64,000 bases of DNA from Rhodococcus qingshengii. Lineage in GTDB: Bacteria; Actinomycetota; Actinomycetes; Mycobacteriales; Mycobacteriaceae. The first letter of the stretch is position 1; every line of letters begins with the position of its first letter. The stretch covers positions 61,882 through 125,881 of the forward strand of contig NZ_JAJNCL010000016.1 in the NCBI RefSeq assembly GCF_021025955.1. Reading direction: 5' to 3'. Below, piece by piece: positions 10,135 through 18,724 of the stretch. A program made the translations under genes and the position numbers. The notes beneath the pieces are model-generated. The model searched no databases and was not told the origin of the DNA. It saw only the letters and a list, made by a program, of their open reading frames with translations.

Positions 10135-10152
10135 TCTCAAGTGCGCTTCAGG
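10135..10152. promoter_or_regulatory. Candidate SoxR box
   Basis: TCTCAAGTGCGCTTCAGG matches the classical SoxR operator (CCTCAAGTTAACTTGAGG) at 13 of 18 positions, including CTCAAGT on the left and CTT-AGG on the right. It lies between the divergent MFS and soxR start codons, where a SoxR-controlled promoter is expected. Confidence 0.6.
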
Positions 10153-10181
10153 TCAATGTTGCGCAGCCATTGGGAGGCCAA

Positions 10182-10622
10182 ATGATCCGCAAGAGTGACG
10201 AACTTCTCTCGATCGGTGAGGTATCGGCGCGAACCGGCGTCGCCGTGTCGGCGGTGCGCTACTACGAAACACTCGGTCTGGTTCCTGCGGAGCGGACGGC
10301 GGGAAACTTGAGGAAGTTCCCGCGTCACTCGATCCGGCGGGTGTCGTTGATCCAACTGGCAGTCAGATTCGGGATACCGCTTGCTGAAGTTGCCGAAGTT
10401 TTCGGGTCGTTGCCACAGGGGCGAACTCCGACGAAGAAGGACTGGCGCAAGATCTCGACGGAGTGGAATCAACGCCTCGAGGATCGCAAGCAGGCTATCA
10501 ATCGGATGCAGGACGAGCTGACGGGCTGTATCGGCTGCGGGTGTCTCTCACTCAAGACCTGCAACCTCTTGAACCCGGGAGACGAGCTGGGCCGGGAGGG
10601 TCCCGGCGCCAGACGTCTCTGA
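10182..10622 (+). CDS. soxR: Redox-sensitive transcriptional activator SoxR
   Basis: A 146-residue MerR-family protein. The N-terminal winged helix (LLSIGEVSARTGVAVSAVRY) is followed by the dimerisation helix and the diagnostic [2Fe-2S] cluster motif with Cys116, Cys119, Cys121 and Cys127 (CIGCGCLSLKTC). Oxidation of the cluster by redox-cycling molecules activates transcription in this family. GGGAGG lies just upstream of the ATG at 10182. An in-frame open region continues upstream but runs antisense through the MFS gene and is not coding. The divergent MFS pump is the likely target. Confidence 0.92.
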   Translation: MIRKSDELLSIGEVSARTGVAVSAVRYYETLGLVPAERTAGNLRKFPRHSIRRVSLIQLAVRFGIPLAEVAEVFGSLPQGRTPTKKDWRKISTEWNQRLEDRKQAINRMQDELTGCIGCGCLSLKTCNLLNPGDELGREGPGARRL

Positions 10623-10634
10623 AACTCCTGTCGG

Positions 10635-11441
10635 TCAGACTCTTTCGCGTGGCCGAGACTGTGCATTCCACCGGCCACCGCGACGCTCGATCTCGATGGG
10701 ATGCGAGAAGCACTCGCTGATGTTCTGGGTCGTGATCACATTCTCGGCGAGGCCGCCGGCGGTCACGACGCCGTCCTTGATCAGGAGAGCGTGCGTCGTG
10801 GTGCTCGGAATCTCTTCGATGTGATGCGTCACGAGGATGCTGGCAAGTGACGGGTTCTGATTGCGGAGGTCGTCCAATGCCGTCAAGAGTTGTTCGCGTG
10901 CAGCCAGATCCAGCCCGGTCGCCGGTTCGTCGAGCAGGAGCAGGCGCGGTTCGACCATGAGTGCGCGGGCGATCAGGGCTCGTCCCCGTTCACCTTGGGA
11001 CAAGTTGGGCCACAGTGCGTCCGAACGCGGACTCATTCCGAGTAGATCGATCAGTGCGTCGGCATGAGCCTCTTGCTCCGGCGTCGGCGACCACCGCGGC
11101 ATTACCTCGGTGGTGTTGGTGAGGCCGGTGATCACGACGTTGCGGACGGTGATCGGAATTCCGATCGTATGACGAGGGTTGACGTGCCCGATGTCCATTC
11201 GCAGTTCCCGCATGTCGACGCGGCCCAACTTGTGGCCGAGGACGTAAACGGAACCGCGAGTCGGGTGGGCGGTTGCTCCGAGCAGGCTCAGAAGCGTGCT
11301 CTTGCCCGCGCCGTTCGCGCCGAGGAGGACCCAGTGTTGTCCGGGTTCGATCGAAATGTTGATGTCTTTCAACAAGTATCGGCCGTCGCGGACGAGATCC
11401 ACGTGTTCGGTCGACAGAACTGTGCCGGTGGGGTGCTGCAC
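10635..11441 (-). CDS. ABC transporter ATP-binding protein
   Basis: A 268-residue ATPase with Walker A GANGAGKST (41-49), signature LSQGER (147-152), Walker B LLLLDEP (167-173) and the switch His in LVTHHIEEIP. It starts at GTG with GAGAGG nine bases ahead. No permease or binding-protein gene is adjacent, so its membrane partner is unlinked or it acts without one, as in ModF/ABC-F-like proteins. It follows a FadR-type GntR gene by 15 bases on the same strand, probably in one transcript. It ends 12 bases from soxR on the opposite strand. Confidence 0.85.
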   Translation of the reverse strand: MQHPTGTVLSTEHVDLVRDGRYLLKDINISIEPGQHWVLLGANGAGKSTLLSLLGATAHPTRGSVYVLGHKLGRVDMRELRMDIGHVNPRHTIGIPITVRNVVITGLTNTTEVMPRWSPTPEQEAHADALIDLLGMSPRSDALWPNLSQGERGRALIARALMVEPRLLLLDEPATGLDLAAREQLLTALDDLRNQNPSLASILVTHHIEEIPSTTTHALLIKDGVVTAGGLAENVITTQNISECFSHPIEIERRGGRWNAQSRPRERV

Positions 11442-11456
11442 GAGAACTAACCTCTC

Positions 11457-12161
11457 TTAGGCGTCGAGCACACGTAGGCGTCGTAGGACGGTGTCGATGT
11501 TTGCTCGAGTTGCCGCTACCGCGGCTTCTGGATCGGCGTCTTGAAGGGCCTCGACCAACTGATCATGGGCATGTGAGGTGTCGGGGACGCCGGCCTCGTG
11601 GGCCACCATCTCGACGAGGGATTCACGAAGGAGTGGACGCACCGACTTGAAAAGCGAGAGCAGAACTGCGTTTCCGGACAGCCGAACGACTTCGGTGTGG
11701 AAGTCGAGGTCGACGTCGACGAACTTCTCGACATCACCCTCGAAATGACTGTGTCGCATGGTTAGTCGCCTCCGCAGGCCGTCGAGGTCCTCGGGTTGTA
11801 CCCGCTCCGCGGCCAGCCTGGCGGCCTCGATCTCGAGTGCGCGACGCACTTCGAAGACCTCGAGGATCCGCGAGCGTCGAAGAAGTTTGGTGAATTCGTC
11901 GACGTGCTCGAGTTCGGACGCGGCAGCCACGAAGGTTCCGACGCCGTGTCGGACTTCGAGTAGTCCGTCGCGAGCGAGGAGGCGGATGGCCTCGCGAATC
12001 GAGGAACGCCCGACGCCGAGTTCGACGGCGAGCGCCGCCTCGCTCGGTATGCGCTCGGACGGCGCCCACGTTCCTTGCATGATTCGCCCGCGCAGCAACT
12101 GTTCGAGTTGCGGTACCAGTGGGCCACTGCGAAGTGTGAATCCTGTGTGGTCGTCGGACAC
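11457..12161 (-). CDS. FadR-subfamily GntR regulator
   Basis: A 234-residue GntR/FCD regulator. The HTH (RIPSEAALAVELGVGRSSIREA) occupies about 35-75 and the FCD domain the remainder, with its ligand-pocket residues in DVDLDFHTEVVRLSGN. I place the start at GTG 12161 because GAGAGG lies six bases before it; the longer TTG start 36 bases upstream has none. A perfect 12-bp dyad at 12202-12213 sits upstream as a likely autoregulatory site. It is transcribed with the ABC ATPase gene, a plausible target. Ligand unknown. Confidence 0.83.
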   Translation of the reverse strand: MSDDHTGFTLRSGPLVPQLEQLLRGRIMQGTWAPSERIPSEAALAVELGVGRSSIREAIRLLARDGLLEVRHGVGTFVAAASELEHVDEFTKLLRRSRILEVFEVRRALEIEAARLAAERVQPEDLDGLRRRLTMRHSHFEGDVEKFVDVDLDFHTEVVRLSGNAVLLSLFKSVRPLLRESLVEMVAHEAGVPDTSHAHDQLVEALQDADPEAAVAATRANIDTVLRRLRVLDA

Positions 12162-12201
12162 GGCTTGCCTCTCGTGGGGGTACCGACAGGGTAGCAACTC
12201 G

Positions 12202-12213
12202 TCAGACGTCTGA
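12202..12213. promoter_or_regulatory. 12-bp palindrome TCAGACGTCTGA
   Basis: A perfect dyad 41 bases upstream of the chosen GntR start at 12161, in the 101-bp space before qsdR. FadR-type GntR proteins bind short dyads of this form, so it is a candidate autoregulatory operator. Confidence 0.5.
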
Positions 12214-12262
12214 GGACTCGGCTTGACGGTGTGTCGCAGCGGCGCTCACGCGGTCGATGCCG

Positions 12263-12823
12263 TCAGTTACGGGTGACGCCGAGAAGCAGTGCGATCAGGT
12301 CGAGGGCCGTCTCGATCTCCGCTTTTTCCCGCCCGAGTAGAGGCGCGTAGAGGTGTACGTCGCAGATGCGAACGAGAGCTTCGCCCAGCACTTGTGGCGA
12401 AAGCGTGATCGTCAGCTGGCCGGCGTCGACCTGGGATTGCAGGATTTCGGCGGTGATGGAGGCGGAGATCGATTCGATGGAACCGGGCATCATCGCGAGT
12501 TTGATGAACACCATCGGTTCACGTTTGGTCAGCGCTCGCAGTTCGGTCGACGATTCCACCGATCGCATGACGCGGCCGAATACGTCGAGGATGTACTCCG
12601 GACCTTGACCCGACGCCTGTGACATCGCCTTCCGGTATGTCCGTTCTGTGGCCTCGGCCAGCACTGTTCCGAGCAGTTCGTCGCGGTTGCCGACCCAGCG
12701 GTAGAGCGTCGCGCGGCCTACTCCGAGACGTTCGGCGAGCAGTGACATGTCGAGTGGTTCCTCCGCGAGGTACATGCTCGCGGCGGTGTCGATCGCGCGT
12801 CGGCGTTCGAGGTCGGTAGGCAT
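12263..12823 (-). CDS. qsdR: TetR-family regulator QsdR
   Basis: A 186-residue TetR-like regulator divergent from qsdA. The HTH is in DMSLLAERLGVGRATLYRWVG (about 25-45); the remaining helices form the ligand domain. I chose ATG 12823, preceded by GGAGAG at nine bases. The GTG at 12928 would add 35 poorly conserved residues and overlaps the inverted repeat at 12921-12945. In R. erythropolis QsdR is known to repress the qsd operon, with de-repression by gamma-lactones. The gene order qsdR/qsdA-qsdC here is that of the described operon. Confidence 0.88.
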   Translation of the reverse strand: MPTDLERRRAIDTAASMYLAEEPLDMSLLAERLGVGRATLYRWVGNRDELLGTVLAEATERTYRKAMSQASGQGPEYILDVFGRVMRSVESSTELRALTKREPMVFIKLAMMPGSIESISASITAEILQSQVDAGQLTITLSPQVLGEALVRICDVHLYAPLLGREKAEIETALDLIALLLGVTRN

Positions 12824-12920
12824 CGGGACATTCTCTCCGGTTGTCCGGTACTGCACAATTTCGGCGGTCGAACAGAGGTGGGCTTCGGGTGGATCGAGCC
12901 TATTGACGAACCAAGCGACG

Positions 12921-12945
12921 TGAGACACACTAGCTCATTGTCTCA
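12921..12945. promoter_or_regulatory. Inverted repeat, candidate QsdR operator
   Basis: TGAGACA (12921-12927) and TGTCTCA (12939-12945) form a perfect 7-bp inverted repeat with an 11-base centre in the qsdR-qsdA divergent region. Size and spacing are those of TetR-family operators. A second, looser pair, CACTA (12928-12932) and TAGTG (12949-12953), overlaps it. Confidence 0.6.
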
Positions 12946-12981
12946 TGTTAGTGATGGCGATCACAGTCAGGGGTTTGATCG

Positions 12982-13953
12982 ATGAGTTCAGTACAAACCG
13001 TTCGTGGGCCGGTGGACACAGCCGATCTGGGGAAGGTGTTGATGCACGAGCATGTCTTCGTTCTGGGTGAGGAGATGCGTCAGAACTATCCCGACTACCC
13101 GGAGCCTTGGGACGAGGAGGCTCGAGTAGCCGATGCAGTGACCAAGCTGTCCGAACTGAAGTCGCGAGGGATCAGCACGATCGTCGATCCCACGGTCATC
13201 GGACTCGGTCGCTACATCCCGCGTATTGCGCGGATCAACGAGCAGGTCGACCTCAACATCATCGTGGCGACCGGTGTCTACACCTACAACGACATTCCGT
13301 TCCAATTCCATTACACCGGTCCAGGTTTGCTGTTCGACGTGCGCGAGCCGATGGTTGATCTATTTGTGAAAGACATCAAGGACGGCATTGCCGGCACAGA
13401 CATCCGCGCGTCGTTCCTCAAGTGCGCCATCGAAGAACCTGGTCTGACTCCCGGCGTGGAGCGTGTGATGCGAGCGGTCGGTCAGGCGCAGGTCGAAACC
13501 GGTGTACCGATCACGGTTCACACGAACCCGCACACGGAATCGGGCCTCGTTGCGCAGAAGGTTCTGGCCGAGGAAGGTGCAGATCTGAGCAAGGTCGTCA
13601 TCGGGCACTCGGGTGATTCGACCGACCTGGACTACCTGTGTGCACTTGCCGATGCGGGCTCGCTACTCGGGATGGATCGTTTCGGTCTCGATGTTCTGCT
13701 CCCGTTCGAGGAGCGGGTGAACACTGTCGTGGAACTGGCCCGCCGTGGCTATGCCGAGAAAATGGTTCTGGCACATGATGCCTCGTGCTTCATCGACTGG
13801 TTCTCGAGTGAGGCCAAGGCGGCCGCAGTACCGAACTGGAATTTCACCCACATCAGCGATCAGGTCATTCCCACGCTGCTCGAACGTGGCGTCACCGAGG
13901 ATCAGATCAACACCATGCTGGTGGACAATCCACGTCGGTACTTCGAGAGCTGA
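12982..13953 (+). CDS. qsdA: Quorum-quenching lactonase QsdA (phosphotriesterase-like)
   Basis: A 323-residue phosphotriesterase-like lactonase, the length of the characterised R. erythropolis QsdA. Metal ligands expected for the fold are all present: His22 and His24 in MHEHVF, the carboxylated Lys148 in SFLKCA, His181 in VHTNPH, His210 in VIGHSGD and Asp267 in LAHDAS. The enzyme hydrolyses N-acyl-homoserine lactones, disrupting Gram-negative quorum sensing, and the operon is also linked to gamma-lactone assimilation. It is followed three bases later by the CoA ligase qsdC. No signal peptide is seen, so it acts in the cytoplasm. Confidence 0.93.
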   Translation: MSSVQTVRGPVDTADLGKVLMHEHVFVLGEEMRQNYPDYPEPWDEEARVADAVTKLSELKSRGISTIVDPTVIGLGRYIPRIARINEQVDLNIIVATGVYTYNDIPFQFHYTGPGLLFDVREPMVDLFVKDIKDGIAGTDIRASFLKCAIEEPGLTPGVERVMRAVGQAQVETGVPITVHTNPHTESGLVAQKVLAEEGADLSKVVIGHSGDSTDLDYLCALADAGSLLGMDRFGLDVLLPFEERVNTVVELARRGYAEKMVLAHDASCFIDWFSSEAKAAAVPNWNFTHISDQVIPTLLERGVTEDQINTMLVDNPRRYFES

Positions 13954-13956
13954 GTT

Positions 13957-15612
13957 ATGACCAACGCTTACGAGAGCCTGCCGTGGCTCGCCAATTACGA
14001 CGCCGACACTCCGCCGAACGTAGACATCGAGCATGCCAACGCCCTCGCGATGTTCCGTGCGTCGCTGGAGCGCGATCGCACCGCCCCGATCATCCGGTAC
14101 TTCGACAGGACCATCAGCTTTGCCGAGCTCGACGAGATGTCGGACGCGCTCGCCGTAGCCCTCGCCGAGGATGGAATCGGGTTCGCAGACAGAGTTTCCT
14201 TTGTCCTGCAGAATATTCCGCAGTTTGTGATCGCGACGGTCGCGGTCTGGAAGCTCGGCGCCGTCGTCGTTCCGGTCAATCCGATGTACCGGGACCGTGA
14301 GCTGTCCACCGTACTCGCCGACAGCGGCGCGGTAGCAGTCATCTGTCTCGAGTCCTCGGCCGAGACCGTGGCTACTGCGTCCGAGGGCACCGCAGTGAGA
14401 CGGGTGGTCACCACGTCGGAACTGGATTTTCAGTCGCGCGACGATGAACGGATCTTCGGTTCGGCGTCCAGGATTCGTCATGATGGATTTCCGGATCTAC
14501 TGGAATTGATCGAGGCTCGTCGAGGGCAGAAGCCCGAGAAGGTCGATCTTTCCCCGGAAGACCTTGCCTACCTTCCCTATACGTCAGGGACAACCGGCCC
14601 GCCGAAGGGGTCGATGAACACGCACGCAAATGTCGTGTTCGCAGCGCAGATCTATCGGGACTGGTTGGGGTTGCGCCCCGGCGGCGCGATGTTCGCGGTG
14701 GCGCCACTGTTCCATATCACCGGGTTGATCGGGCACGTCGCGGCTCCACTCCTGGCAGGCGCGCCCACGATTCTGACCTGCCGATTCCATCCCATCGTTG
14801 CAGCGGAGTCGATTTCGGAGCATCGGGCTACCGCGATCATCGGAGCGATCACCGTATTCATCGCGTGGACGGACAGCGCCGCAGTCTCGAAGGAATCGTT
14901 GAGCAGTCTCGAATCGGTGTATTCGGGTGGCGCGCCGATCCCGCATGCGGCGTTGGAAGCGTTCCGGGCGAAGTTCGGTCACTACATTCACAACGGCTAC
15001 GGGCTGACCGAGACGAACAGTCCGGCAATCGTGGTACCGAACTCTCGTGAAGCGCCGGTGGATCCGTCGTCGGGCGCCGTTGCCGTCGGTGTTCCGGTAT
15101 CGAACACGTACGCCGAGATAGTGGACGAGAACGACAAGCCGGTATCGATCGGCGAGTACGGCGAGATCATGGTCTCCGGTCCGCAGGTCGCGCTCGGTTA
15201 CTGGAACAAGCCGGAGGAAACTGCACATGCCATGCCGGGCGGGCGTTTTCACACCGGAGACATCGGATTCATGGACAGTGACGGTTGGTTCTACGTCGTC
15301 GACCGGATGAAGGATCAGATCAATGCCTCGGGCTTCAAGGTGTGGCCGCGCGAAGTGGAAGATGTTCTCTACGAACACCCTGCGGTACGGGAAGCTGCCG
15401 TCGTCGGTGTCATGGATCCATATCGCGGCGAAACTGTGAAGGCCTTCGTGTCGTTCAAGGCAGGATCGGAAGCGACCACCGAGGATCTGGTCGAGTTCTG
15501 CAAGGAAAGACTTGCAGCATACAAGTATCCGCGCATCGTCGAGATCATGAACGACCTGCCCAAGACCGTGAGCGGAAAGATTCTGCGTCGCGAACTGCGG
15601 GTACCGAACTAG
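13957..15612 (+). CDS. qsdC: Acyl-CoA ligase QsdC
   Basis: A 551-residue AMP-forming acyl-CoA synthetase. Visible motifs: P-loop YTSGTTGPPKGSM (about 208-220), GYGLTETN (A5), the ATP-binding HTGDIGFMD (A7), VDRMKDQINASGFKV (A8) and the C-terminal catalytic-lysine motif KTVSGKILRREL (A10), intact here. It would activate the hydroxy-acid released by QsdA, or other fatty acids, for beta-oxidation. It lies three bases after qsdA in the same transcript. After it, 250 bases hold no gene; they include a diverged TTGAAG-TTGGTGTCAG element at 15775-15790 before the transporter gene. Confidence 0.9.
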   Translation: MTNAYESLPWLANYDADTPPNVDIEHANALAMFRASLERDRTAPIIRYFDRTISFAELDEMSDALAVALAEDGIGFADRVSFVLQNIPQFVIATVAVWKLGAVVVPVNPMYRDRELSTVLADSGAVAVICLESSAETVATASEGTAVRRVVTTSELDFQSRDDERIFGSASRIRHDGFPDLLELIEARRGQKPEKVDLSPEDLAYLPYTSGTTGPPKGSMNTHANVVFAAQIYRDWLGLRPGGAMFAVAPLFHITGLIGHVAAPLLAGAPTILTCRFHPIVAAESISEHRATAIIGAITVFIAWTDSAAVSKESLSSLESVYSGGAPIPHAALEAFRAKFGHYIHNGYGLTETNSPAIVVPNSREAPVDPSSGAVAVGVPVSNTYAEIVDENDKPVSIGEYGEIMVSGPQVALGYWNKPEETAHAMPGGRFHTGDIGFMDSDGWFYVVDRMKDQINASGFKVWPREVEDVLYEHPAVREAAVVGVMDPYRGETVKAFVSFKAGSEATTEDLVEFCKERLAAYKYPRIVEIMNDLPKTVSGKILRRELRVPN

Positions 15613-15862
15613 ATCCACCTGACAAACGAATTGCCGGCCGCCGACAGGGTGAGCCGGCTGTTCGTCGTGGAACCGTCCGGATGCCGATAGGGAATTAAGT
15701 CCCTTATGCGGCAATGCATTTCAGTGATTGACATCACTCTTTTCGTGTCGCAGACTGATCGCAACGCCGCAGAGTTGAAGTTGGTGTCAGTTTCTACTTC
15801 TGGCCCGGTTTCACTTCTCAACTTCCGGCGCGACGAGCGTCCGACCCATCGAGGAGTAACCC

Positions 15863-17254
15863 ATGACGAGATCGGCAGTGGATTCGAGCACGCAGGCAGG
15901 GGGCCTGTCCGATCAGGAACGGAAGAAGAAGAAGGCGCACCGCAAACTTCTAGGCGCGGGACTGCTCGGCAGTTCCATCGAGTGGTACGACTTCTTCTTG
16001 TACGGAACGGCTGCAGCACTGGTCTTTCCGCATGTGTTTTTCCCTGATTCCTCGGCACTGATGGGCACCCTGCTCTCGTTCAGTACGTTCTGGGCCGGGT
16101 TCGTAGCTCGTCCCATCGGCGGATTGGTCGCGGGGCATTACGGTGACAAGTACGGACGCAAGCCCGCGGTGGTCACCTGCCTGCTGTTGATGGCTGTCGC
16201 AACCTTCCTGATCGGCGCGATTCCGAGTGCTTCTGCGATCGGCGTCGTCGCTCCGATCCTTCTTGTGACGCTGCGATTCATTCAGGGTCTTGCCTGCGGT
16301 GGTCAGTGGGGTGGAATCGTCCTTCTTCTCACCGAATCCGCGAGTCCCAAGAAGCGTGGTTTCTCAGGCACTTTCGGTCAGATGGGTGTCTCCTTCGGTG
16401 TCGTCCTGGGCAACCTGGTCTTCCTCGTCGCGACCGCGACTATTTCCAACGACGCGTTCCTGAGCTGGGGTTGGCGGGTTCCGTTCTTCGCCAGTGCGCT
16501 GCTCTTCCCCGTAGTTCTGTACATCCAGACGAAGGTCGAGGACACGCCGGAATTCCTCGAGCTGCAGGAAGACGCCAAGAAGAATCAAAAGGACGTCGTC
16601 GTTCAGGCTCCGTTGGCCCAGGCGCTCAAGGATCACTGGCGCAAGATCCTGCTCGGCTGCGGACTGCTCGCTGCCACCAATGCGCTGTTCTACATCAGCA
16701 TCGCCGGCGTGCTCAGCTACGGCACAACCGAACTGGGGTTGAAGCGGAACTCGCTGCTCATCATCTCGCTCCTGAGTGCGTTGCTGACCGTCGGAGTGGT
16801 GCTGTGGTCCGGAAAGATGTCGGACAAGATCGGTCGTCGTCCGATGATCCTGATCGGCGCTGCGGCGATCGTGGTGTGGGCGTTCCCGTACTTCTGGTTG
16901 ATCAACACCAAGTCCCTGCCGCTGTTCTTCATCGCAGTCACGGTCGGTAGCGTGTTCCAGTCGATGACCTACGGACCGATCGCGGCATACATGGGTGAGC
17001 TGTTCGCACCCAATGTGCGTTACTCGGCAGCATCGTTGGCCTACCAGTTGGCCGCGATCACGGTCAGTGGTGGAACCCCGTTCATCATGACCGCGCTTAT
17101 CGCGAAGACCGGAACCACGACGTGGGTTGCCGTGTTCGTAGCACTCATGGGCTTGGTGACCTTCTTCAGTGCCTGGGTACTGAAAGAGACCAACCCGAAG
17201 GAAGTTCGGGACGATCCGAACGCCATTCCCGGCGCGCATCTCTACGCCAAGTAA
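15863..17254 (+). CDS. Metabolite:H+ symporter (MHS family MFS)
   Basis: A 463-residue MFS protein of the MHS group. It has 12 predicted helices, the typical opening GSSIEWYDFFLYGTAAALVF, the loop motif GHYGDKYGRKPAVV between helices 2 and 3, and a central cytoplasmic loop with KVEDTPEFLELQE. Family members import carboxylates and other small organic acids with protons. GAGGAG precedes the ATG. A strong hairpin terminator follows directly. Its place between the qsd operon and the acyl-CoA degradation genes suggests uptake of the locus substrate, an inference. Confidence 0.87.
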   Translation: MTRSAVDSSTQAGGLSDQERKKKKAHRKLLGAGLLGSSIEWYDFFLYGTAAALVFPHVFFPDSSALMGTLLSFSTFWAGFVARPIGGLVAGHYGDKYGRKPAVVTCLLLMAVATFLIGAIPSASAIGVVAPILLVTLRFIQGLACGGQWGGIVLLLTESASPKKRGFSGTFGQMGVSFGVVLGNLVFLVATATISNDAFLSWGWRVPFFASALLFPVVLYIQTKVEDTPEFLELQEDAKKNQKDVVVQAPLAQALKDHWRKILLGCGLLAATNALFYISIAGVLSYGTTELGLKRNSLLIISLLSALLTVGVVLWSGKMSDKIGRRPMILIGAAAIVVWAFPYFWLINTKSLPLFFIAVTVGSVFQSMTYGPIAAYMGELFAPNVRYSAASLAYQLAAITVSGGTPFIMTALIAKTGTTTWVAVFVALMGLVTFFSAWVLKETNPKEVRDDPNAIPGAHLYAK

Positions 17255-17270
17255 CACCTTCGGTTTCGAA

Positions 17271-17307
17271 CAGACGCCCGCTACCGGTCACCGGTGGCGG
17301 GCGTCTG
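17271..17307. terminator. Hairpin terminator after the MHS transporter
   Basis: Arms 17271-17287 and 17291-17307 pair over 17 bp with one T-G wobble around a TCA loop (outer arm CAGACGCCCGC). There is no U-tract, as is common in high-GC actinobacteria. It separates the transporter from the TetR gene. Confidence 0.8.
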
Positions 17308-17322
17308 ACGTATAACTGGAGC

Positions 17323-17997
17323 ATGGCTGCAGCACGCACAGGCTCCGAAGATGCTTCGTCGACAGTGTCACGGGAACTTCCTTCCACTCAGCGTGGTTTG
17401 CGTACGCGTCGAACATTGATCGATGCGGCTCGCACCGTCTTCGAACGGACCGGTTATCTGGACTCGCGTCTGATCGACATCACGGTGGAGGCGCAGTGCT
17501 CAGCCGGCACCTTCTACACCTACTTCGCGAGCAAGGAAGAGATCTTCGCGGCAGTGATGGAGCTGGCGCGCGAAGACATGATGCATCCGGGCATGCCGCA
17601 CACTCCGAAAGGCGCCGATCCCGCTGAGGTCATCGCGGCGAGTAACCGCGCATACCTCGAGGCGTACCGACGGAACGCGAAGCTGATGGGACTGCTCGAG
17701 CAGGTCGCAAGCATCGATCCGGAGTTTCGGGTTCTCCGCCTCGAGCGCGCTGACGCGTTTGTTCGACGCAACGCGCGCAGTATCGAGAAGCTGCAGAAAG
17801 CCGGTCTGGCGGACGCGAATCTGGATCCGCTACTGACGTCTCGGGCACTCTCCGGGATGATCAGTCGACTTGCGTTCGGGTACTTCGTATCCCGCGGCGG
17901 TGAGGACGGCGCCGCCGGAGTGACCTTCGATGGTCTGCTCGATACAGTCAACCGGTTGTGGATCAACACTTTACAATTCTCGTTACACCAAAATTGA
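17323..17997 (+). CDS. TetR-family regulator (paralogue of the one at 20724)
   Basis: A 224-residue TetR protein with the HTH at about 28-72 (RTVFERTGYLDSRLIDITVE then CSAGTFYTYFASKEE). It is clearly homologous along its whole length to the regulator at 20724-21404: both share DMMHPGM, ASNRAYL-AY-RNAKLMGL and IDPEFR in the ligand domain. Such duplicated regulators usually recognise related operators. The element TGACGCCGGRTTCA occurs directly downstream and at two further promoters in this locus. Only a weak GGAG lies close to the ATG. Its ligand is probably an acyl-CoA, by analogy with FadR/KstR-type TetR proteins. Confidence 0.83.
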   Translation: MAAARTGSEDASSTVSRELPSTQRGLRTRRTLIDAARTVFERTGYLDSRLIDITVEAQCSAGTFYTYFASKEEIFAAVMELAREDMMHPGMPHTPKGADPAEVIAASNRAYLEAYRRNAKLMGLLEQVASIDPEFRVLRLERADAFVRRNARSIEKLQKAGLADANLDPLLTSRALSGMISRLAFGYFVSRGGEDGAAGVTFDGLLDTVNRLWINTLQFSLHQN

Positions 17998-17999
17998 TA

Positions 18000-18014
18000 T
18001 TGACGCCGGGTTCA
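18000..18014. promoter_or_regulatory. Shared locus element, copy A (TTGACGCCGGGTTCA)
   Basis: Contains TGACGCCGGRTTCA, also found at 20649 (reverse) and 22032. It starts two bases after the TetR stop codon and 22 bases before the HAD hydrolase start. It sits inside an inverted repeat ACACCAAA (17985-17992) / TTTGGTGT (18017-18024), which may make a second dyad or a weak hairpin. Confidence 0.55.
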
Positions 18015-18035
18015 TGTTTGGTGTCTGATGGAGGA

Positions 18036-18668
18036 ATGACACCCACGCGTACGGCAGTGCTCGTCGATTTCGGTGGAGTTCTCACCTCCAGTGTTCTGCA
18101 GGCCTTCGCGGACTTCGGGGCCACGCTCGGCGGTGACCCGCGCCTTCCGCTGACCCTGCTCTCCCGCGACGACGTCTCGAAGAAGCTGCTCTCCGACCAC
18201 GAATCCGGAAAGATCGACCAGGAAGCCTTCGAGGCAGGATTCGGGGAACGTCTACGTGCGCACGGCGCCGTCGTCGACAGCGCGGGGCTGGTCGACCGGA
18301 TGCAGGCCGGGCTGATTCGAGACGAGGAGATGGTGCGTCTGCTCGCAGATGTTCGGGCGGCGGGACACCCTGTTGCGCTCGTGTCGAATGCTTTCGGGCG
18401 TGATTGTTATGCGGGATTTGTCCTCGAGGACCTCGCTGACGAAGTGGTGATCTCCTCGGAAGTCGGGATTCGTAAGCCTTCTCGTCAGATCTACACCATT
18501 GCGTGTGAGCGTCTGGGCATCGCGCCCGACGACGCCGTGATGATCGACGATCTGCAACAGAACCTCGACGGTGCGGCCCGGTTGGGGATCGCTGGCATTC
18601 TCCACACTGACGCGGAAAGTACTCGCAGGCAATTGGAATCGACGTTCGGACTACTGCCCACGCAGTGA
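18036..18668 (+). CDS. HAD-superfamily hydrolase
   Basis: A 210-residue HAD-IA hydrolase. Motif I is VLVDFGGVL (nucleophile Asp9, with the second Asp replaced by Gly as in the epoxide-hydrolase N-domain/YihX group), motif II is LVSNAFG, motif III supplies Lys in IRKPSRQIY, and motif IV is MIDDLQQN. It probably dephosphorylates a small metabolite. The start is ATG 18036 after GGAGG; an upstream in-frame extension overlaps the TetR gene and is not used. A phosphatase here is notable because the same locus carries an APH-type kinase. Substrate unknown. Confidence 0.85.
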   Translation: MTPTRTAVLVDFGGVLTSSVLQAFADFGATLGGDPRLPLTLLSRDDVSKKLLSDHESGKIDQEAFEAGFGERLRAHGAVVDSAGLVDRMQAGLIRDEEMVRLLADVRAAGHPVALVSNAFGRDCYAGFVLEDLADEVVISSEVGIRKPSRQIYTIACERLGIAPDDAVMIDDLQQNLDGAARLGIAGILHTDAESTRRQLESTFGLLPTQ

Positions 18669-18724
18669 AACTGTAGGTTGCTCGATAATACTCGAATACT
18701 GCCGGAACACTTTTGGAGGAATGA

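Noticed and set aside
13663..14481. 272-codon minus-strand frame across the qsdA/qsdC junction
   Set aside because: Overlaps two confirmed genes and has no homology I recognise.
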